Part shown: positions 38,844 through 47,731 of the stretch, piece after piece
Layout: every line of letters begins with the position of its first letter
Numbering within the stretch: the first letter of the stretch is position 1
Assembly: GCF_014873705.1 (NCBI RefSeq)
Contig: NZ_JADBDS010000003.1
Location: 930,001-994,000, forward strand
DNA length: 64,000 nt
Reading direction: 5' to 3'
Origin: Mycobacterium sp. OAS707
GTDB taxonomy: Bacteria > Actinomycetota > Actinomycetes > Mycobacteriales > Mycobacteriaceae
Position numbers and translations under genes: made by a program
Notes under the pieces: generated by a model
Told to the model about the DNA's origin: nothing
What the model saw: the letters and a program-made list of their open reading frames with translations, nothing else
The model's database searches: none

Positions 38844-41026
38844 CTCCCGCGGCCGAGTTTCACGCCTCCTACGCCGCCGCGCTGAGTGCCTACCTCGCCG
38901 CACAGGGCGAAGACACCCTCGCAGTCGGCCATGAACTCGGACGCCGCGCACTGGCTGAACAGATCAGCATCCTGGACATCATCGAGAACCACGCACGCCT
39001 GGTGGCAGGGCAAGACTCGGCGGTCGCGCTGCAGTTTCTGCTACAGACGCTGGCGACACTGGACGTCGCTACGCGCGGATTCATCGACGGCACAAAGAGA
39101 TACGAGCAGCAGCGGGCCCGCGCCGACGATCTGGCCGACCGCGACGAGTTCCGCACGGCTCTGGTGAACTCGCTGCAGGAGGGCTTCTTCGTTTCCGACA
39201 GCAGCGGCGCGGTCATCGAGGTCAACGAGGCGTTCGCCGACATCACCGGTTACGGACCCGAGGGTCTGCCGTACGCATGGCAACACCCGTGGATGGCCGA
39301 CGACGCCGGCTCGGGTGATCGATTGTCAAGGCTGCTCGCCGAGGGCACTCTGGAGGCCGAGGCGCCGATCCGGCATCGCGACGGTCACACCGTATGGGTG
39401 GCGATGAGCGTCAACAAAGTCACCTCACCGGGCGCCGAGGACGCCGGGGGGACCTACGTCGGAACCATTCGCGACATCACCGCCCCGCGCGCCGCTGCCG
39501 AACGTGAGCGCGCCGTCGCTCATTTGGCGACCGCGGTCAGCGTCGCCAAGAGCATCGGCGAGGTGCTTTCGGCCACCCTCGACGAGTGCCGAACCAGGCT
39601 GGGCGTGCGGCAGGTGGCCGCGATCGCGTGGCCGCCCAGCGAATACGAAGAACCGACGGTGCACCTCGCAGGCACGCCCGTGACAGTAACGTGGCATGAC
39701 CTCGAACCCGAGCTGCGGCGGTCGCTCGACGACGCCAGGGCATGGCTTCCGCTATCGGTCGAAACCGTCGGCTGGGCAACGGAATTCGACTACGCACATG
39801 GCATCGTGGCCACTTTGACGCGTGACCTGACCCTGTGGCTCGAGTTCGACGCACCCCGCAGGGTCGGCGCGGAAGACCGCCAACTGGTCGCCGCGCTCGC
39901 CGGCCACCTCAGCCTTGCCATGCAGCATGTGCGCCAGTTCGAGCTCGCCCGTGACACGTCGTTGACGCTGCAGCGGGCGATGCTCGCGCCGACAGAACTG
40001 CCGCCTGGCTTCGCGGCGCGCTACGAGCCTGCGGTCTCACCGCTGGAAATCGGCGGAGACTGGTACGACGTGCTGCCTGTCGGCGACGACCGGATCGGCA
40101 TCATCGTCGGCGACTGCGTCGGTCGCGGGTTGGCCGCGGCTGCGGTGATGGGTCAGCTGCGCAGCTCGGCCCGTGCGCTGCTGCTCACGGGTGAATCGCC
40201 GGCGACATTGCTCGAACACCTCGACTCAGTAGCGGCGTTCATTCCAGATGCGTTCTGCACCACCGTCTTCGTCGCAATCCTCGATGCACAATCCGAGACG
40301 CTGTCCTACAGCAGTGCCGGACACGTGCCCGCGGTACTGGCCGATGTCGAGGCTGAACCACAGCTGTTGATCGATGCGCGGTCGGTGCCGCTGGCCGTGC
40401 ACAGGGACGAACCCCGCCCACAGGCCACCACGACCCTGACCGGCGGTTCCACCCTGCTGCTCTACACCGACGGTCTTGTCGAGCGGCGTGGCGAACCGAT
40501 CGACGCCGGCATCGCTCGGGTCGGCGACGTGCTGACGCGGACCACGGAGCTGCCGGTGGACACCGTGGCCGACACGATGCTCGAGCAATTGGCACCCGCC
40601 CTCGGCTACGACGACGATGTCGCGATCGTGCTGTACCGTCACCCGGGCCCCGCGCTCGTCATTGAAATCGACGCGATTCCAGCACGATTGACCGATGTCC
40701 GGCATCAGCTCACCGCGTGGCTGCACAGCGCCGGCGTATCCGAGATGCAGGCCGCGGACATCGTGTTGGTGGTCAACGAGGCGTGCAGCAACAGCGCCGA
40801 GCACGCTTACCGTGGTCAGGACCCCGGCCCGATGCGGGTGGAGGGGGCGGTCGATGACCAGCACATTCACATCCGGGTCGCCGACTCTGGTTCGTGGAAG
40901 ACACCGCCCGCCGACCCCGGCACCAGGGGCAGGGGCCTGCTGCTGATGCGGACACTCAGCGACAAGGTCGACCTGGAAGGCACCGCGCACGGCACCACTG
41001 TCGGCATGCGGTTCGCGGTCGGATAG
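38840..41026 (+). CDS. Fusion protein: RsbU N-domain, PAS, GAF, SpoIIE phosphatase and RsbW-like kinase
   Basis: A 728-residue cytosolic protein. An RsbU-type N-domain ([29 protein letters not shown], about 1-75) is where RsbT would dock. A PAS domain follows ([25 protein letters not shown], about 110-210), then a GAF-like region (about 220-380), a SpoIIE/PP2C phosphatase (IGGDWYDV about 404, GDCVGRG about 424, [10 protein letters not shown] about 537) and a C-terminal GHKL kinase ([12 protein letters not shown] about 648, VADSGSW about 680, GRGLLLMR about 697). It thus carries both the phosphatase and the kinase of a partner switch in one chain. Confidence 0.87.
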   Translation: MTPAAEFHASYAAALSAYLAAQGEDTLAVGHELGRRALAEQISILDIIENHARLVAGQDSAVALQFLLQTLATLDVATRGFIDGTKRYEQQRARADDLADRDEFRTALVNSLQEGFFVSDSSGAVIEVNEAFADITGYGPEGLPYAWQHPWMADDAGSGDRLSRLLAEGTLEAEAPIRHRDGHTVWVAMSVNKVTSPGAEDAGGTYVGTIRDITAPRAAAERERAVAHLATAVSVAKSIGEVLSATLDECRTRLGVRQVAAIAWPPSEYEEPTVHLAGTPVTVTWHDLEPELRRSLDDARAWLPLSVETVGWATEFDYAHGIVATLTRDLTLWLEFDAPRRVGAEDRQLVAALAGHLSLAMQHVRQFELARDTSLTLQRAMLAPTELPPGFAARYEPAVSPLEIGGDWYDVLPVGDDRIGIIVGDCVGRGLAAAAVMGQLRSSARALLLTGESPATLLEHLDSVAAFIPDAFCTTVFVAILDAQSETLSYSSAGHVPAVLADVEAEPQLLIDARSVPLAVHRDEPRPQATTTLTGGSTLLLYTDGLVERRGEPIDAGIARVGDVLTRTTELPVDTVADTMLEQLAPALGYDDDVAIVLYRHPGPALVIEIDAIPARLTDVRHQLTAWLHSAGVSEMQAADIVLVVNEACSNSAEHAYRGQDPGPMRVEGAVDDQHIHIRVADSGSWKTPPADPGTRGRGLLLMRTLSDKVDLEGTAHGTTVGMRFAVG

Positions 41027-41034
41027 GCCCACAC

Positions 41035-41048
41035 CGTGAAGGTTCACG
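41035..41048. promoter_or_regulatory. 14-bp palindrome inside the stressosome cassette
   Basis: CGTGAA-GG-TTCACG has perfect 6-bp arms and lies in the 85-bp gap, the largest in the cassette, just before a short cysteine-rich ORF. It could be an operator or a hairpin covering the AAGG ribosome site of that ORF. Confidence 0.4.
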
Positions 41049-41052
41049 TGAT

Positions 41053-41112
41053 ATGACAGCTACGGCAATTTGCGGCTGTCGGGCCTGCCGCTCGACGTGC
41101 CGGAGGTACTGA
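41053..41112 (+). CDS. Possible 19-residue cysteine-rich leader peptide
   Basis: An ATG at 41053 opens a frame of 19 codons reading MTATAICGCRACRSTCRRY. Four of 19 residues are Cys, in a CxCxxCxxxC arrangement, and its TGA overlaps the ATG of the RsbW-like gene (TGATG). Mycobacteria are known to use cysteine-rich short ORFs as cysteine-responsive attenuators of downstream genes. Here the evidence is composition and overlap only; a GAAGG lies about ten bases upstream. It is also the C-terminal end of a longer random frame, so coincidence is possible. Confidence 0.35.
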   Translation: MTATAICGCRACRSTCRRY

Positions 41113-41534
41113 TGACCAAGATATCCGGGGCATCCAGTACCGACGCGCGTCAACCCGCGCCGATGCGGGTGCTGTTACCCGCGATCCCGGCGAGCCTGGC
41201 CGTCATCCGCGCCCACCTGCGCAAGTGGTTGCCGACCGCGGCGGTGAATGCCTCGGCCGCGGCCGAGGTGCTGCTCGCCGTCGGCGAAGCCGCGTCCAAT
41301 GCCATCGAACACGCTGTGCGCGACGCCGCCCACAATGTCGTCGTGGAAGTCACGGCACGCGCCACTGATACGGGTCTGGCGTTGACCGTCAAGGACAACG
41401 GCCGCTGGCATGCGCCACAGTCGAGTCCGCGGGGTCGCGGCCACGGCAGCAGGTTGATGAGGGCCCTCGTCGACACAGTCACGATCACGCCAACCCCGCA
41501 GGGGACCACGGTGGAAATGCGCAAGGAGCTGTAG
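41112..41534 (+). CDS. Anti-sigma serine kinase, RsbW-like
   Basis: A 140-residue GHKL kinase. Glu59 and Asn63 lie in LAVGEAASNAIEHAV, Asp95-Gly97 in VKDNGRW, and the lid is GRGHGSRLM (108-116). In partner switching it would phosphorylate the RsbV-like STAS protein encoded next, or hold a sigma factor or other partner. ATG 41112 has an excellent GGAGGTACTG just upstream; a frame extending upstream to 41070 has no site of its own. The STAS gene follows after 3 bp. Confidence 0.87.
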   Translation: MTKISGASSTDARQPAPMRVLLPAIPASLAVIRAHLRKWLPTAAVNASAAAEVLLAVGEAASNAIEHAVRDAAHNVVVEVTARATDTGLALTVKDNGRWHAPQSSPRGRGHGSRLMRALVDTVTITPTPQGTTVEMRKEL

Positions 41535-41537
41535 TTA

Positions 41538-41849
41538 ATGAACAACCGTCAGTTCCAGATGTCCGCCGCGGACGCCGAGCAGCCGCCGGTGGTCACCGCG
41601 TCCGGAGACATCGACCTGGCCAACGTCAACGAGTTCTCCGAAGTCCTCGACCGCGCCGCCGCCGATAGCGACACGATCACGGTCGACCTCTCTGAGGTGA
41701 CCTACTGCGACAGCGCTGCCGTACGAGCCTTGTTCGCTGTCGCCGCGACGACGAAGCTCGCGTTGATCGTGCCTGCGACGGGACCGATCATCACGCTGCT
41801 GAACATCTCCGGCCTCGACCGCGTAGCCACCGTCGCGACCCGCGACTGA
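41538..41849 (+). CDS. STAS anti-sigma factor antagonist (RsbV-like)
   Basis: A 103-residue STAS protein. Phospho-site Ser59 is in TYCDSAAVRALF, following the ITVDLSEV strand, and GDIDLANVNEF is at 23-33. It is the expected substrate of the upstream RsbW-like kinase and of the SpoIIE phosphatase domain. It is the second RsbV-like protein of the cassette, the other being divergent at 36012. The ANTAR gene starts 2 bp after its stop. Confidence 0.86.
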   Translation: MNNRQFQMSAADAEQPPVVTASGDIDLANVNEFSEVLDRAAADSDTITVDLSEVTYCDSAAVRALFAVAATTKLALIVPATGPIITLLNISGLDRVATVATRD

Positions 41850-41851
41850 AC

Positions 41852-42652
41852 ATGCCCCCGCCCCACTTTCAACCGCGCCAGCATCCGCAGTTGATGGCGC
41901 TGCTGCATCGCATCCTCGAGCGGATACAGTCCGACCACCTCGATGCGGTCGGATTGACGATCACGGTGCACGACAAGCGCCATGACGAGGCGCCGTCCGT
42001 GCTCGCCGCAATCGGTGTGGGTGCCGAGTTCGTCGAAGCTCAGCTGGCAGGCATCGGCGGTCCGGTTCCCGATGCAATCGCCTATCAGGTGCCGGTGCTG
42101 AGTCCAGACCTGTGGACCGACAACCGCTGGCCCCAGCTGACCCTGGCGAGTATGAATAGCCTTGCGCCGCAATATGAGTCGACGTGGGAACAGTTACACG
42201 GCGTCGCCGCCGTTCCCGGCGTGTGGGCCGACGATGCGACGGTCGTCATCTGCTGCACGCTGTCCCAACCTGCCGGCGCTGCGACGGTGGCCAGCCTGAT
42301 CAACTACGAACAGCTGATCTCAGCGGCGTTGATCACCACCGCGGCCGAGAACGCGTCCGCGATCGCCGACATCATCACGGTGCTGCAGTCACGCGGCGCT
42401 ATCGAGCAAGCCAAGGGTGCGCTGATGGGCCTGGTGCGTTGCGACGCCGACCACGCGTGGCGGATCCTGCGTCGCGCCAGCCAGGAGTTCAACGTGAAGC
42501 TGCGGGAACTGGCCGTCGCGCTCCTCGAGCACATCAGCGGCGCGCCCGCCGAACAACCAGACACCGGAGCGCCGATCACGCCCGACGAACGCACCCGGCA
42601 AGCGGCCCGGCTGATGTGGGCCGCACTCTCGGACCCGCCACTACCGCAATAG
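41852..42652 (+). CDS. GAF-like/ANTAR RNA-binding regulator
   Basis: A 266-residue soluble protein. Residues about 10-165 form a GAF-like sensory region ([36 protein letters not shown] in pieces). An ANTAR domain follows ([45 protein letters not shown] in pieces, about 182-230). ANTAR proteins bind two-hairpin RNA and block termination. It is the last gene of the stressosome cluster, 2 bp after the STAS gene, where a sigma factor would be expected. Its end overlaps convergent galK by 12 bp. Confidence 0.83.
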   Translation: MPPPHFQPRQHPQLMALLHRILERIQSDHLDAVGLTITVHDKRHDEAPSVLAAIGVGAEFVEAQLAGIGGPVPDAIAYQVPVLSPDLWTDNRWPQLTLASMNSLAPQYESTWEQLHGVAAVPGVWADDATVVICCTLSQPAGAATVASLINYEQLISAALITTAAENASAIADIITVLQSRGAIEQAKGALMGLVRCDADHAWRILRRASQEFNVKLRELAVALLEHISGAPAEQPDTGAPITPDERTRQAARLMWAALSDPPLPQ

Positions 42653-43729
42653 GTGTGCGCCCGCACCCGCGTTGGTGCGGACGATCGTCGGCGCGTTGTA
42701 GCCGGCGTCGGCGACCGCTGTGCGGACGGCGTCGGAGATGTGGTCGGACTTCGCGGCAGGCGCCAGCGCGATCACACATCCACCGAAGCCGCCGCCGGTC
42801 ATCCTGGCGCCCAACGCACCTGCCGCCACCGCGGTGTCGGCGATCAGGTCGATGTGCTCGGTGGTGATCTCGAAGTCGTCGCGCATCGATGCCTGGGATG
42901 CGTTGAACAGATGGCCGATCGTCGTGAAGTCGGAATCCTGCAGCGCGGCAACGACATCGAGCACGCGCTGATTGTCGGTCAGGATGTGGCGGGCCCGCCG
43001 GGCATCGACGGGATCGGCCACCCCGGCCAGCACGGCAACGCCGCGGTCCTGGACCTCGCGCAGCGAGGCCACGCCGAGGTCGGCGGCCGCCCGTTCACAC
43101 GACGCCCTGCGCAATGCGTACTCCCCACCGGCATGTTGGTGTGGTGCCCGCGAATTGATCAGCAGCAGGGCGACATCGGCGGCGTCGGGATCGAACGCCA
43201 CCGGTTCGACGGTCGGCTCACGAAAGTCGATCATCAACGCTTTGCGCGATTCACCACACAGCGAGGCCAGTTGATCCAACATTCCGGTCGGCGCACCGAC
43301 GTATTCGTTCTCGGCCCGCTGCGCCAGGCGGGCCAGTTCGACGCGATCGAGGTGAATGTCGGCGCCCGTTGTCAACGCGCCGATGACCGCGCACTCCAGT
43401 GCCGCCGAAGACGAGACACCAGAGCCCATTTCGACATCGCTGACGATCGACATCGTCCCGCCGCGGATTCGGTGGCCTGCCGCGTGCAGCGCCCACATCA
43501 CCCCGGCCACATAGCCCGCCCAGCCGTCCACGTCGCCGGGTGCGGTGTCGAGCGGGATCGACACGTCGCCGTCTTCCTGGTCGCTGCGCACCGCGAGTTG
43601 CCCGCCGTCATCTGGCGCATAGGTGACCACCGTGCGTTCGGGTAGCGCGATCGGCAGCGCGAAGCCCAAGTTGTAATCGGTGTGTTCGCCGATCAGGTTG
43701 ATCCGACCGGGCGCCGCGTATCGAATCAT
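42641..43729 (-). CDS. galK: Galactokinase
   Basis: A 362-residue GHMP kinase making galactose-1-phosphate with [22 protein letters not shown] near 8-26 is the galactokinase signature, [11 protein letters not shown] near 106-116 the ATP loop and [13 protein letters not shown] near 320-332 the third motif. Slightly shorter than the E. coli enzyme but with all motifs. It overlaps galT by 4 bp (ATGA). galE is not in the window, so the Leloir pathway is completed elsewhere. Confidence 0.95.
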   Translation of the reverse strand: MIRYAAPGRINLIGEHTDYNLGFALPIALPERTVVTYAPDDGGQLAVRSDQEDGDVSIPLDTAPGDVDGWAGYVAGVMWALHAAGHRIRGGTMSIVSDVEMGSGVSSSAALECAVIGALTTGADIHLDRVELARLAQRAENEYVGAPTGMLDQLASLCGESRKALMIDFREPTVEPVAFDPDAADVALLLINSRAPHQHAGGEYALRRASCERAAADLGVASLREVQDRGVAVLAGVADPVDARRARHILTDNQRVLDVVAALQDSDFTTIGHLFNASQASMRDDFEITTEHIDLIADTAVAAGALGARMTGGGFGGCVIALAPAAKSDHISDAVRTAVADAGYNAPTIVRTNAGAGAHLLR

Positions 43730-44817
43730 GCCAACTCCCGCAGTCGCTCGGCCACACTCTCCGGAGTCACATCGCTGATGAATGCGTTCATCGCGGACTC
43801 CGAGCCGGCCAGAAACTTCAGTTTGGTCGCGCTGCGCCGCACCGACATCAGCTCGACGTGAAAGTAGCCCTGCCGCTGTTCGTCGGAGTTGGCGTATTGG
43901 TGGAGTGCCGAAATATAGGGCAGCGCAGTGGGATACATGCGATCGAACCGCTTCAGGACGTCGAGGTAGATCTGCGCGAAGCCGTCGAGCTCTGCGTCGG
44001 TCAGGTCAACGAGGTTGTGTACGAATCGGTTCGGATAGATGTGCACTTCCACGGGCCACCGCGCCGCGAACGGCACGAACGCGGTGAACAGCTCGGTGCT
44101 CGCGACGATGCGGCTGCCCTCGCCAACTTCGCGGGCAAGGATGTCGGTGAACAGGTTGCCACCCGTGCGGTCGGCATAAGCGCGGGCCTCGCGCAGCATC
44201 TCGGCCGCCCGCGGCGGCAGATACGGGTAGCCGTAGATCTGACCGTGCGGGTGGGTCAGCGTCACGCCGATCTCCTCGCCGCGGTTCTCGAAGCAGAACA
44301 CGTTCGCAATGCCGGGGCGAGCCATCAGATCCGCGGTGCGATGCCGCCACGCGTCGACGACGAGGCGCGCGTGCGCCTGCGCGAGTTGGCTGAACGAGCC
44401 GGTGTGATCGCTGGAGAAGCAGATGACCTCGCATCGGCCGTGGCCAGGGGCGGACTGGAAAAGATCCCCGTTGGGGTACGGAAGCTCGAACGCGGCACCG
44501 CCCGCCCCGGACAAGCTGGGGAAGCGGTTCTCGAACACCGCGACGTCGTAGTCGGGTGCCGGGATCTCACTGGTTAGCCCGGTAGGACCGGGGCACAGCG
44601 GGCACTGGTCGGCAGGCGGCTTGTAGGTCCGATCCTGGCGCAGCGCCGCGATGATCACCCACTGCCCGGTCTGGCGGTCGAACCGCAACTGCGACCGTTG
44701 ATCACCGCGCTCGGGCAGCGGGCGCCTGTCGGGCACCGGCGCCGGGGTGTGCCCGGCCAACGGGAACATCAACAGCTCACGACCGTCGGCAAGCGGCCAT
44801 CTCGTCGGGTCGGTCAC
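43726..44817 (-). CDS. galT: Galactose-1-phosphate uridylyltransferase
   Basis: A 363-residue HIT-superfamily enzyme that exchanges UMP between UDP-glucose and galactose-1-phosphate. The nucleophilic His is in [13 protein letters not shown] (about 184-190). The N-terminal zinc-site region CPLCPG and the [13 protein letters not shown] block are typical. It overlaps galK by 4 bp and the DeoR regulator by 4 bp, making one minus-strand operon. Confidence 0.95.
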   Translation of the reverse strand: MTDPTRWPLADGRELLMFPLAGHTPAPVPDRRPLPERGDQRSQLRFDRQTGQWVIIAALRQDRTYKPPADQCPLCPGPTGLTSEIPAPDYDVAVFENRFPSLSGAGGAAFELPYPNGDLFQSAPGHGRCEVICFSSDHTGSFSQLAQAHARLVVDAWRHRTADLMARPGIANVFCFENRGEEIGVTLTHPHGQIYGYPYLPPRAAEMLREARAYADRTGGNLFTDILAREVGEGSRIVASTELFTAFVPFAARWPVEVHIYPNRFVHNLVDLTDAELDGFAQIYLDVLKRFDRMYPTALPYISALHQYANSDEQRQGYFHVELMSVRRSATKLKFLAGSESAMNAFISDVTPESVAERLRELA

Positions 44818-45593
44818 GGGTGCACCGTGGCGATGGTCAGGCGCCCGACATGTTCCTCGACGATGCCGCGGTCGACGATGTCAAGGCCGTCGTCGACGAT
44901 CAGGTTGTCGACCCGGCGCATGCGTGCGAACACGTTTGTCCCCACTTCTCGGTACTTGGTGTGATCGGCCAGCACCGTCAACTGAGCGCCGATGCCGATC
45001 ATCGTCCGATTGGTCTGTGCCTCAGCGATATTCGGTGTCGTCAAGCCCGCCTCCGGGTCGAAGCCATGTACGCCGAGATACGTGCCGTCCACCCGGAAGG
45101 ACCCGATCGTCGCCTCGGCCACGGGTCCGACGAGCGCATCCGACGGCGTGCGGACTCCGCCTGACAGATACACCTGCGGAGCGTCGGTCGCGTCGGGATC
45201 GGTCAGCACCTCGAACACGCGCAGCGAGTTCGTCACCACGGTGATCGACGACCGGTGCCGCAGCCGGCGCGCCAACTCTGTGGTCGTGGTGCCTGCACTG
45301 ATCGCGATCGTCATGCCGTCTTCGACGGTCTCGGCTGCCACCGCGGCGATCGCCGCCTTCTCGGCGCGCTGCTGGCCCGCCTTGACCGACGACCACGGTT
45401 CTTCTCCGCGGTTGTGCCGGGTCACCGCGCCGCCGTGCACTTTGCGAAGCAGATTCTGCGCATCCAGCGCGTCGAGGTCGCGGCGCACGGTCATCTCGGA
45501 CACGTCGAGTTCGGCGGCCAGGTCGGCGACCCGGACCGCTCCGTCGGCGTTCAACGCCCGCAAGATCGCATATCGGCGTTCGGCGGCGAGCAT
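44814..45593 (-). CDS. DeoR-family transcriptional regulator of the galactose genes
   Basis: A 259-residue regulator with an N-terminal DeoR helix-turn-helix (RYAILRALNADGAVRVADLAAELDVSEMTVRRDLDAL in pieces, residues 6-43) and a sugar-phosphate-isomerase-like effector domain (GMTIAISAGTTTTELARRL, YLGVHGFDPEAGLTTPN). It probably binds a galactose-pathway sugar phosphate. ATG 45593 sits just before the helix-turn-helix; TATTGT lies eight bases upstream. First gene of the operon with galT and galK, divergent from the symporter; likely represses both. Confidence 0.9.
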   Translation of the reverse strand: MLAAERRYAILRALNADGAVRVADLAAELDVSEMTVRRDLDALDAQNLLRKVHGGAVTRHNRGEEPWSSVKAGQQRAEKAAIAAVAAETVEDGMTIAISAGTTTTELARRLRHRSSITVVTNSLRVFEVLTDPDATDAPQVYLSGGVRTPSDALVGPVAEATIGSFRVDGTYLGVHGFDPEAGLTTPNIAEAQTNRTMIGIGAQLTVLADHTKYREVGTNVFARMRRVDNLIVDDGLDIVDRGIVEEHVGRLTIATVHP

Positions 45594-45608
45594 GGGAACG
45601 CACAATAT

Positions 45609-45671
45609 CAAACAAAATTTCCTGATTTGGCCCAGTTTGCTGGGGTCGCCCTGTTAGTTTCTGGTTGTTTG
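45609..45671. promoter_or_regulatory. Pair of opposed TTGTTTG sites, candidate DeoR operators
   Basis: CAAACAA (45609-45615, that is TTTTGTTTGATATT on the minus strand) and TTGTTTG (45665-45671) face each other across 49 bp. The left site overlaps the probable promoter of deoR-galT-galK, the right one lies before the symporter. TTGTTTG-rich sites are usual for DeoR-family regulators. Confidence 0.42.
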
Positions 45672-45716
45672 TGACCGATCATGTGCTGGATTCGACTTAC
45701 TCCAACCAAGGAGTTG

Positions 45717-45731
45717 ATGACTACGAGATGA
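45717..45731 (+). promoter_or_regulatory. Four-codon upstream ORF overlapping the symporter start
   Basis: AAGGAG is followed by ATG at 45717, reading M-T-T-R-stop; its TGA (45729-45731) overlaps the symporter ATG (45728) as ATGA. The strong site is placed for this mini-ORF, not for the symporter, so the symporter may be translated by reinitiation. Confidence 0.38.
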
Positions 45732-47419
45732 CCGAAAACGTGCTGCGCCTCAACCTCGGCTGGCTCGATTACGTGCTCGTCGCGATCTACTTCGTCTTCG
45801 TCCTGGGCATCGGCTTCATCGCCAGAAGCCAGATCTCGACAAGCCTGGACTTCTTCCTGTCCGGCCGCCGGTTGCCCGCCTGGGTGACCGGTCTGGCGTT
45901 CATCTCGGCGAACCTCGGCGCCGTCGAGATCATGGGCATGTCCGCCAACGGCGCCCAGGTCGGGCTGTCGACCATGCATTACTACTGGATCGGCGCGATC
46001 CCGGCCATGCTGTTCCTCGGCGTGGTGATGATGCCGTTCTACTACGGCTCCAAGGTGCGAAGCGTGCCCGAGTTCATGCGGCGGCGCTTCGGGCCCGGCG
46101 CCCACCTGGTCAACGCGATCAGCTTCGCCACCGCGCAGGTGCTGATCGCGGGGGTCAACCTGTTCCTTCTTGCGACGGTCATCAACGCGCTGCTCGGCTG
46201 GCCGCGGTGGCTGTCGCTGATCGTCGCAGCGCTGGTTGTTCTCAGCTACATCACGCTGGGTGGCCTTTCGGCCGCGATCTACAACGAGGTGCTGCAGTTC
46301 TTCGTCATCGTGGCGGCGCTGGTGCCCCTGACGATATTCGGGCTGACGAAGGTCGGCGGCTGGAATGGCTTGAAGGACAAGGTCATTGACACCGTCTCCT
46401 CCGGCAAGGTGACAGCGACGACACACGAGCAGCTCACCACATGGCCAGGTACGGCGTTGTCCGGGTTCTCCAGCCCGGTGTGGTCGGTGATCGGGATCGT
46501 GTTCGGTCTGGGGTTCGTGCTGTCCTTCGGATACTGGACCACGAACTTCGTCGAGGTGCAGCGCGCGATGGCTTCGGACTCGATATCCGCGGCGCGGCGT
46601 GCGCCGATCATCGGTTCTTTCCCGAAGATGTTCATCCCGTTCGTGATCATCGTGCCCGGCATGATCGCCGCCGCGTCGATCGGCGACATGATCCGGCTGA
46701 AAACGACTGGCAAAGGCGACATCACGTACAACGACGCGATGCTGCTGATGATCCGCGACATCCTGCCCAACGGCCTGCTCGGCGTCGCCATCGCGGGCCT
46801 ACTGGCCTCGTTCATGGCGGGCATGGCGGCCAACATCTCCGCCTTCAACACCGTGTTCAGCTATGACATCTGGCAGGACTACGTCGTCAAGGACCGGCCC
46901 GACAGCTATTACATCGCTGTCGGGCGAATCGCCACCATTGCCGCCACCATCCTTGCGATCTTCACCGCGCTGATCGCGGCGGGTTACTCCAACCTGATGG
47001 ACTACCTGCAGACGCTGTTCGGCTTCTTCAACGCGCCGTTGTTCGCGACCTTCATCCTCGGCATGTTCTGGAAGCGGATGACGTCGACCGCAGGCTGGGC
47101 CGGCCTGGTCAGCGGAACCCTTTCTGCCATCTTCGTTTTCATTCTCTCCAAGGTCGGTGTGCTCAGCCTTCCCGGCCAGGGCGTGCCGTTCGTCGCCGCA
47201 TCGGTGGCGTTCGTCGTCGACATCGCCGTCAGCGTGGCCGTCACCATGGTGACCACGCCGAAGCCCGTCAGCGAATTGGTCGGACTGGTGTACTCCGAGA
47301 CGTCGAAGGACGTCTTCTCCGACCCTGAGAGTGCCGGAAAGGCGTGGTACTACAAGCCTGTTCCGCTCGCCGCGGTTTCACTCGCACTGGTCATCGTGCT
47401 CAACATCGTTTTCCACTAG
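45728..47419 (+). CDS. Sodium:solute symporter (SSS family), probable galactose uptake
   Basis: A 563-residue transporter with about 13 helices, in the family of the Vibrio sodium/galactose symporter. DFFLSGRRLPAWVTGLAFISANLGAVEIMGM follows helix 1 in the family pattern, YITLGGLSAAIYNEVLQFFV is the SSS signature region, and GIGFIARSQISTSLD the first loop. The sugar specificity is inferred from the divergent galactose operon. ATG 45728 is used; the frame extends upstream without a better site. A small membrane-protein gene follows after 27 bp. Confidence 0.88.
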   Translation: MTENVLRLNLGWLDYVLVAIYFVFVLGIGFIARSQISTSLDFFLSGRRLPAWVTGLAFISANLGAVEIMGMSANGAQVGLSTMHYYWIGAIPAMLFLGVVMMPFYYGSKVRSVPEFMRRRFGPGAHLVNAISFATAQVLIAGVNLFLLATVINALLGWPRWLSLIVAALVVLSYITLGGLSAAIYNEVLQFFVIVAALVPLTIFGLTKVGGWNGLKDKVIDTVSSGKVTATTHEQLTTWPGTALSGFSSPVWSVIGIVFGLGFVLSFGYWTTNFVEVQRAMASDSISAARRAPIIGSFPKMFIPFVIIVPGMIAAASIGDMIRLKTTGKGDITYNDAMLLMIRDILPNGLLGVAIAGLLASFMAGMAANISAFNTVFSYDIWQDYVVKDRPDSYYIAVGRIATIAATILAIFTALIAAGYSNLMDYLQTLFGFFNAPLFATFILGMFWKRMTSTAGWAGLVSGTLSAIFVFILSKVGVLSLPGQGVPFVAASVAFVVDIAVSVAVTMVTTPKPVSELVGLVYSETSKDVFSDPESAGKAWYYKPVPLAAVSLALVIVLNIVFH

Positions 47420-47446
47420 CCGGCTTTCACTGAGAAGGACTTGAAG

Positions 47447-47731
47447 ATGCGACACCTTTTCGACGTCCGCAACATCATCGGCGCGCTGCTCGGGATCTAC
47501 GGCATCGTGCTGACCATCGCCGGCTTCGTCCCGGCCCTGCTCGGCAACCACCACAGCGCCGCCACCGACAACCCCGTCGACCTGTATGTGGGCACCGACG
47601 CCAACTGGTGGGTGGGCCTGGTGCTCATCGCCGTTTCGATCGTGTTCATCGGCTGGGCGTTACTGCGGCCGGTGAAGGTGCCTGAAACACCCGAAACAGC
47701 CTCAGCGACAGAGGAAACCGAGCCGCACTAG
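47447..47731 (+). CDS. Small two-helix membrane protein
   Basis: A 94-residue protein with two helices (IIGALLGIYGIVLTIAGFVPALL, about 9-31, and WWVGLVLIAVSIVFIGWALL, about 54-73), a short loop with His and Asp residues between them and an acidic tail. It follows the symporter by 27 bp with a good GAAGGA site, so it is probably in the same transcript and could be an accessory subunit. No known family recognised. Overlaps the convergent DMT gene by 4 bp. Confidence 0.7.
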   Translation: MRHLFDVRNIIGALLGIYGIVLTIAGFVPALLGNHHSAATDNPVDLYVGTDANWWVGLVLIAVSIVFIGWALLRPVKVPETPETASATEETEPH

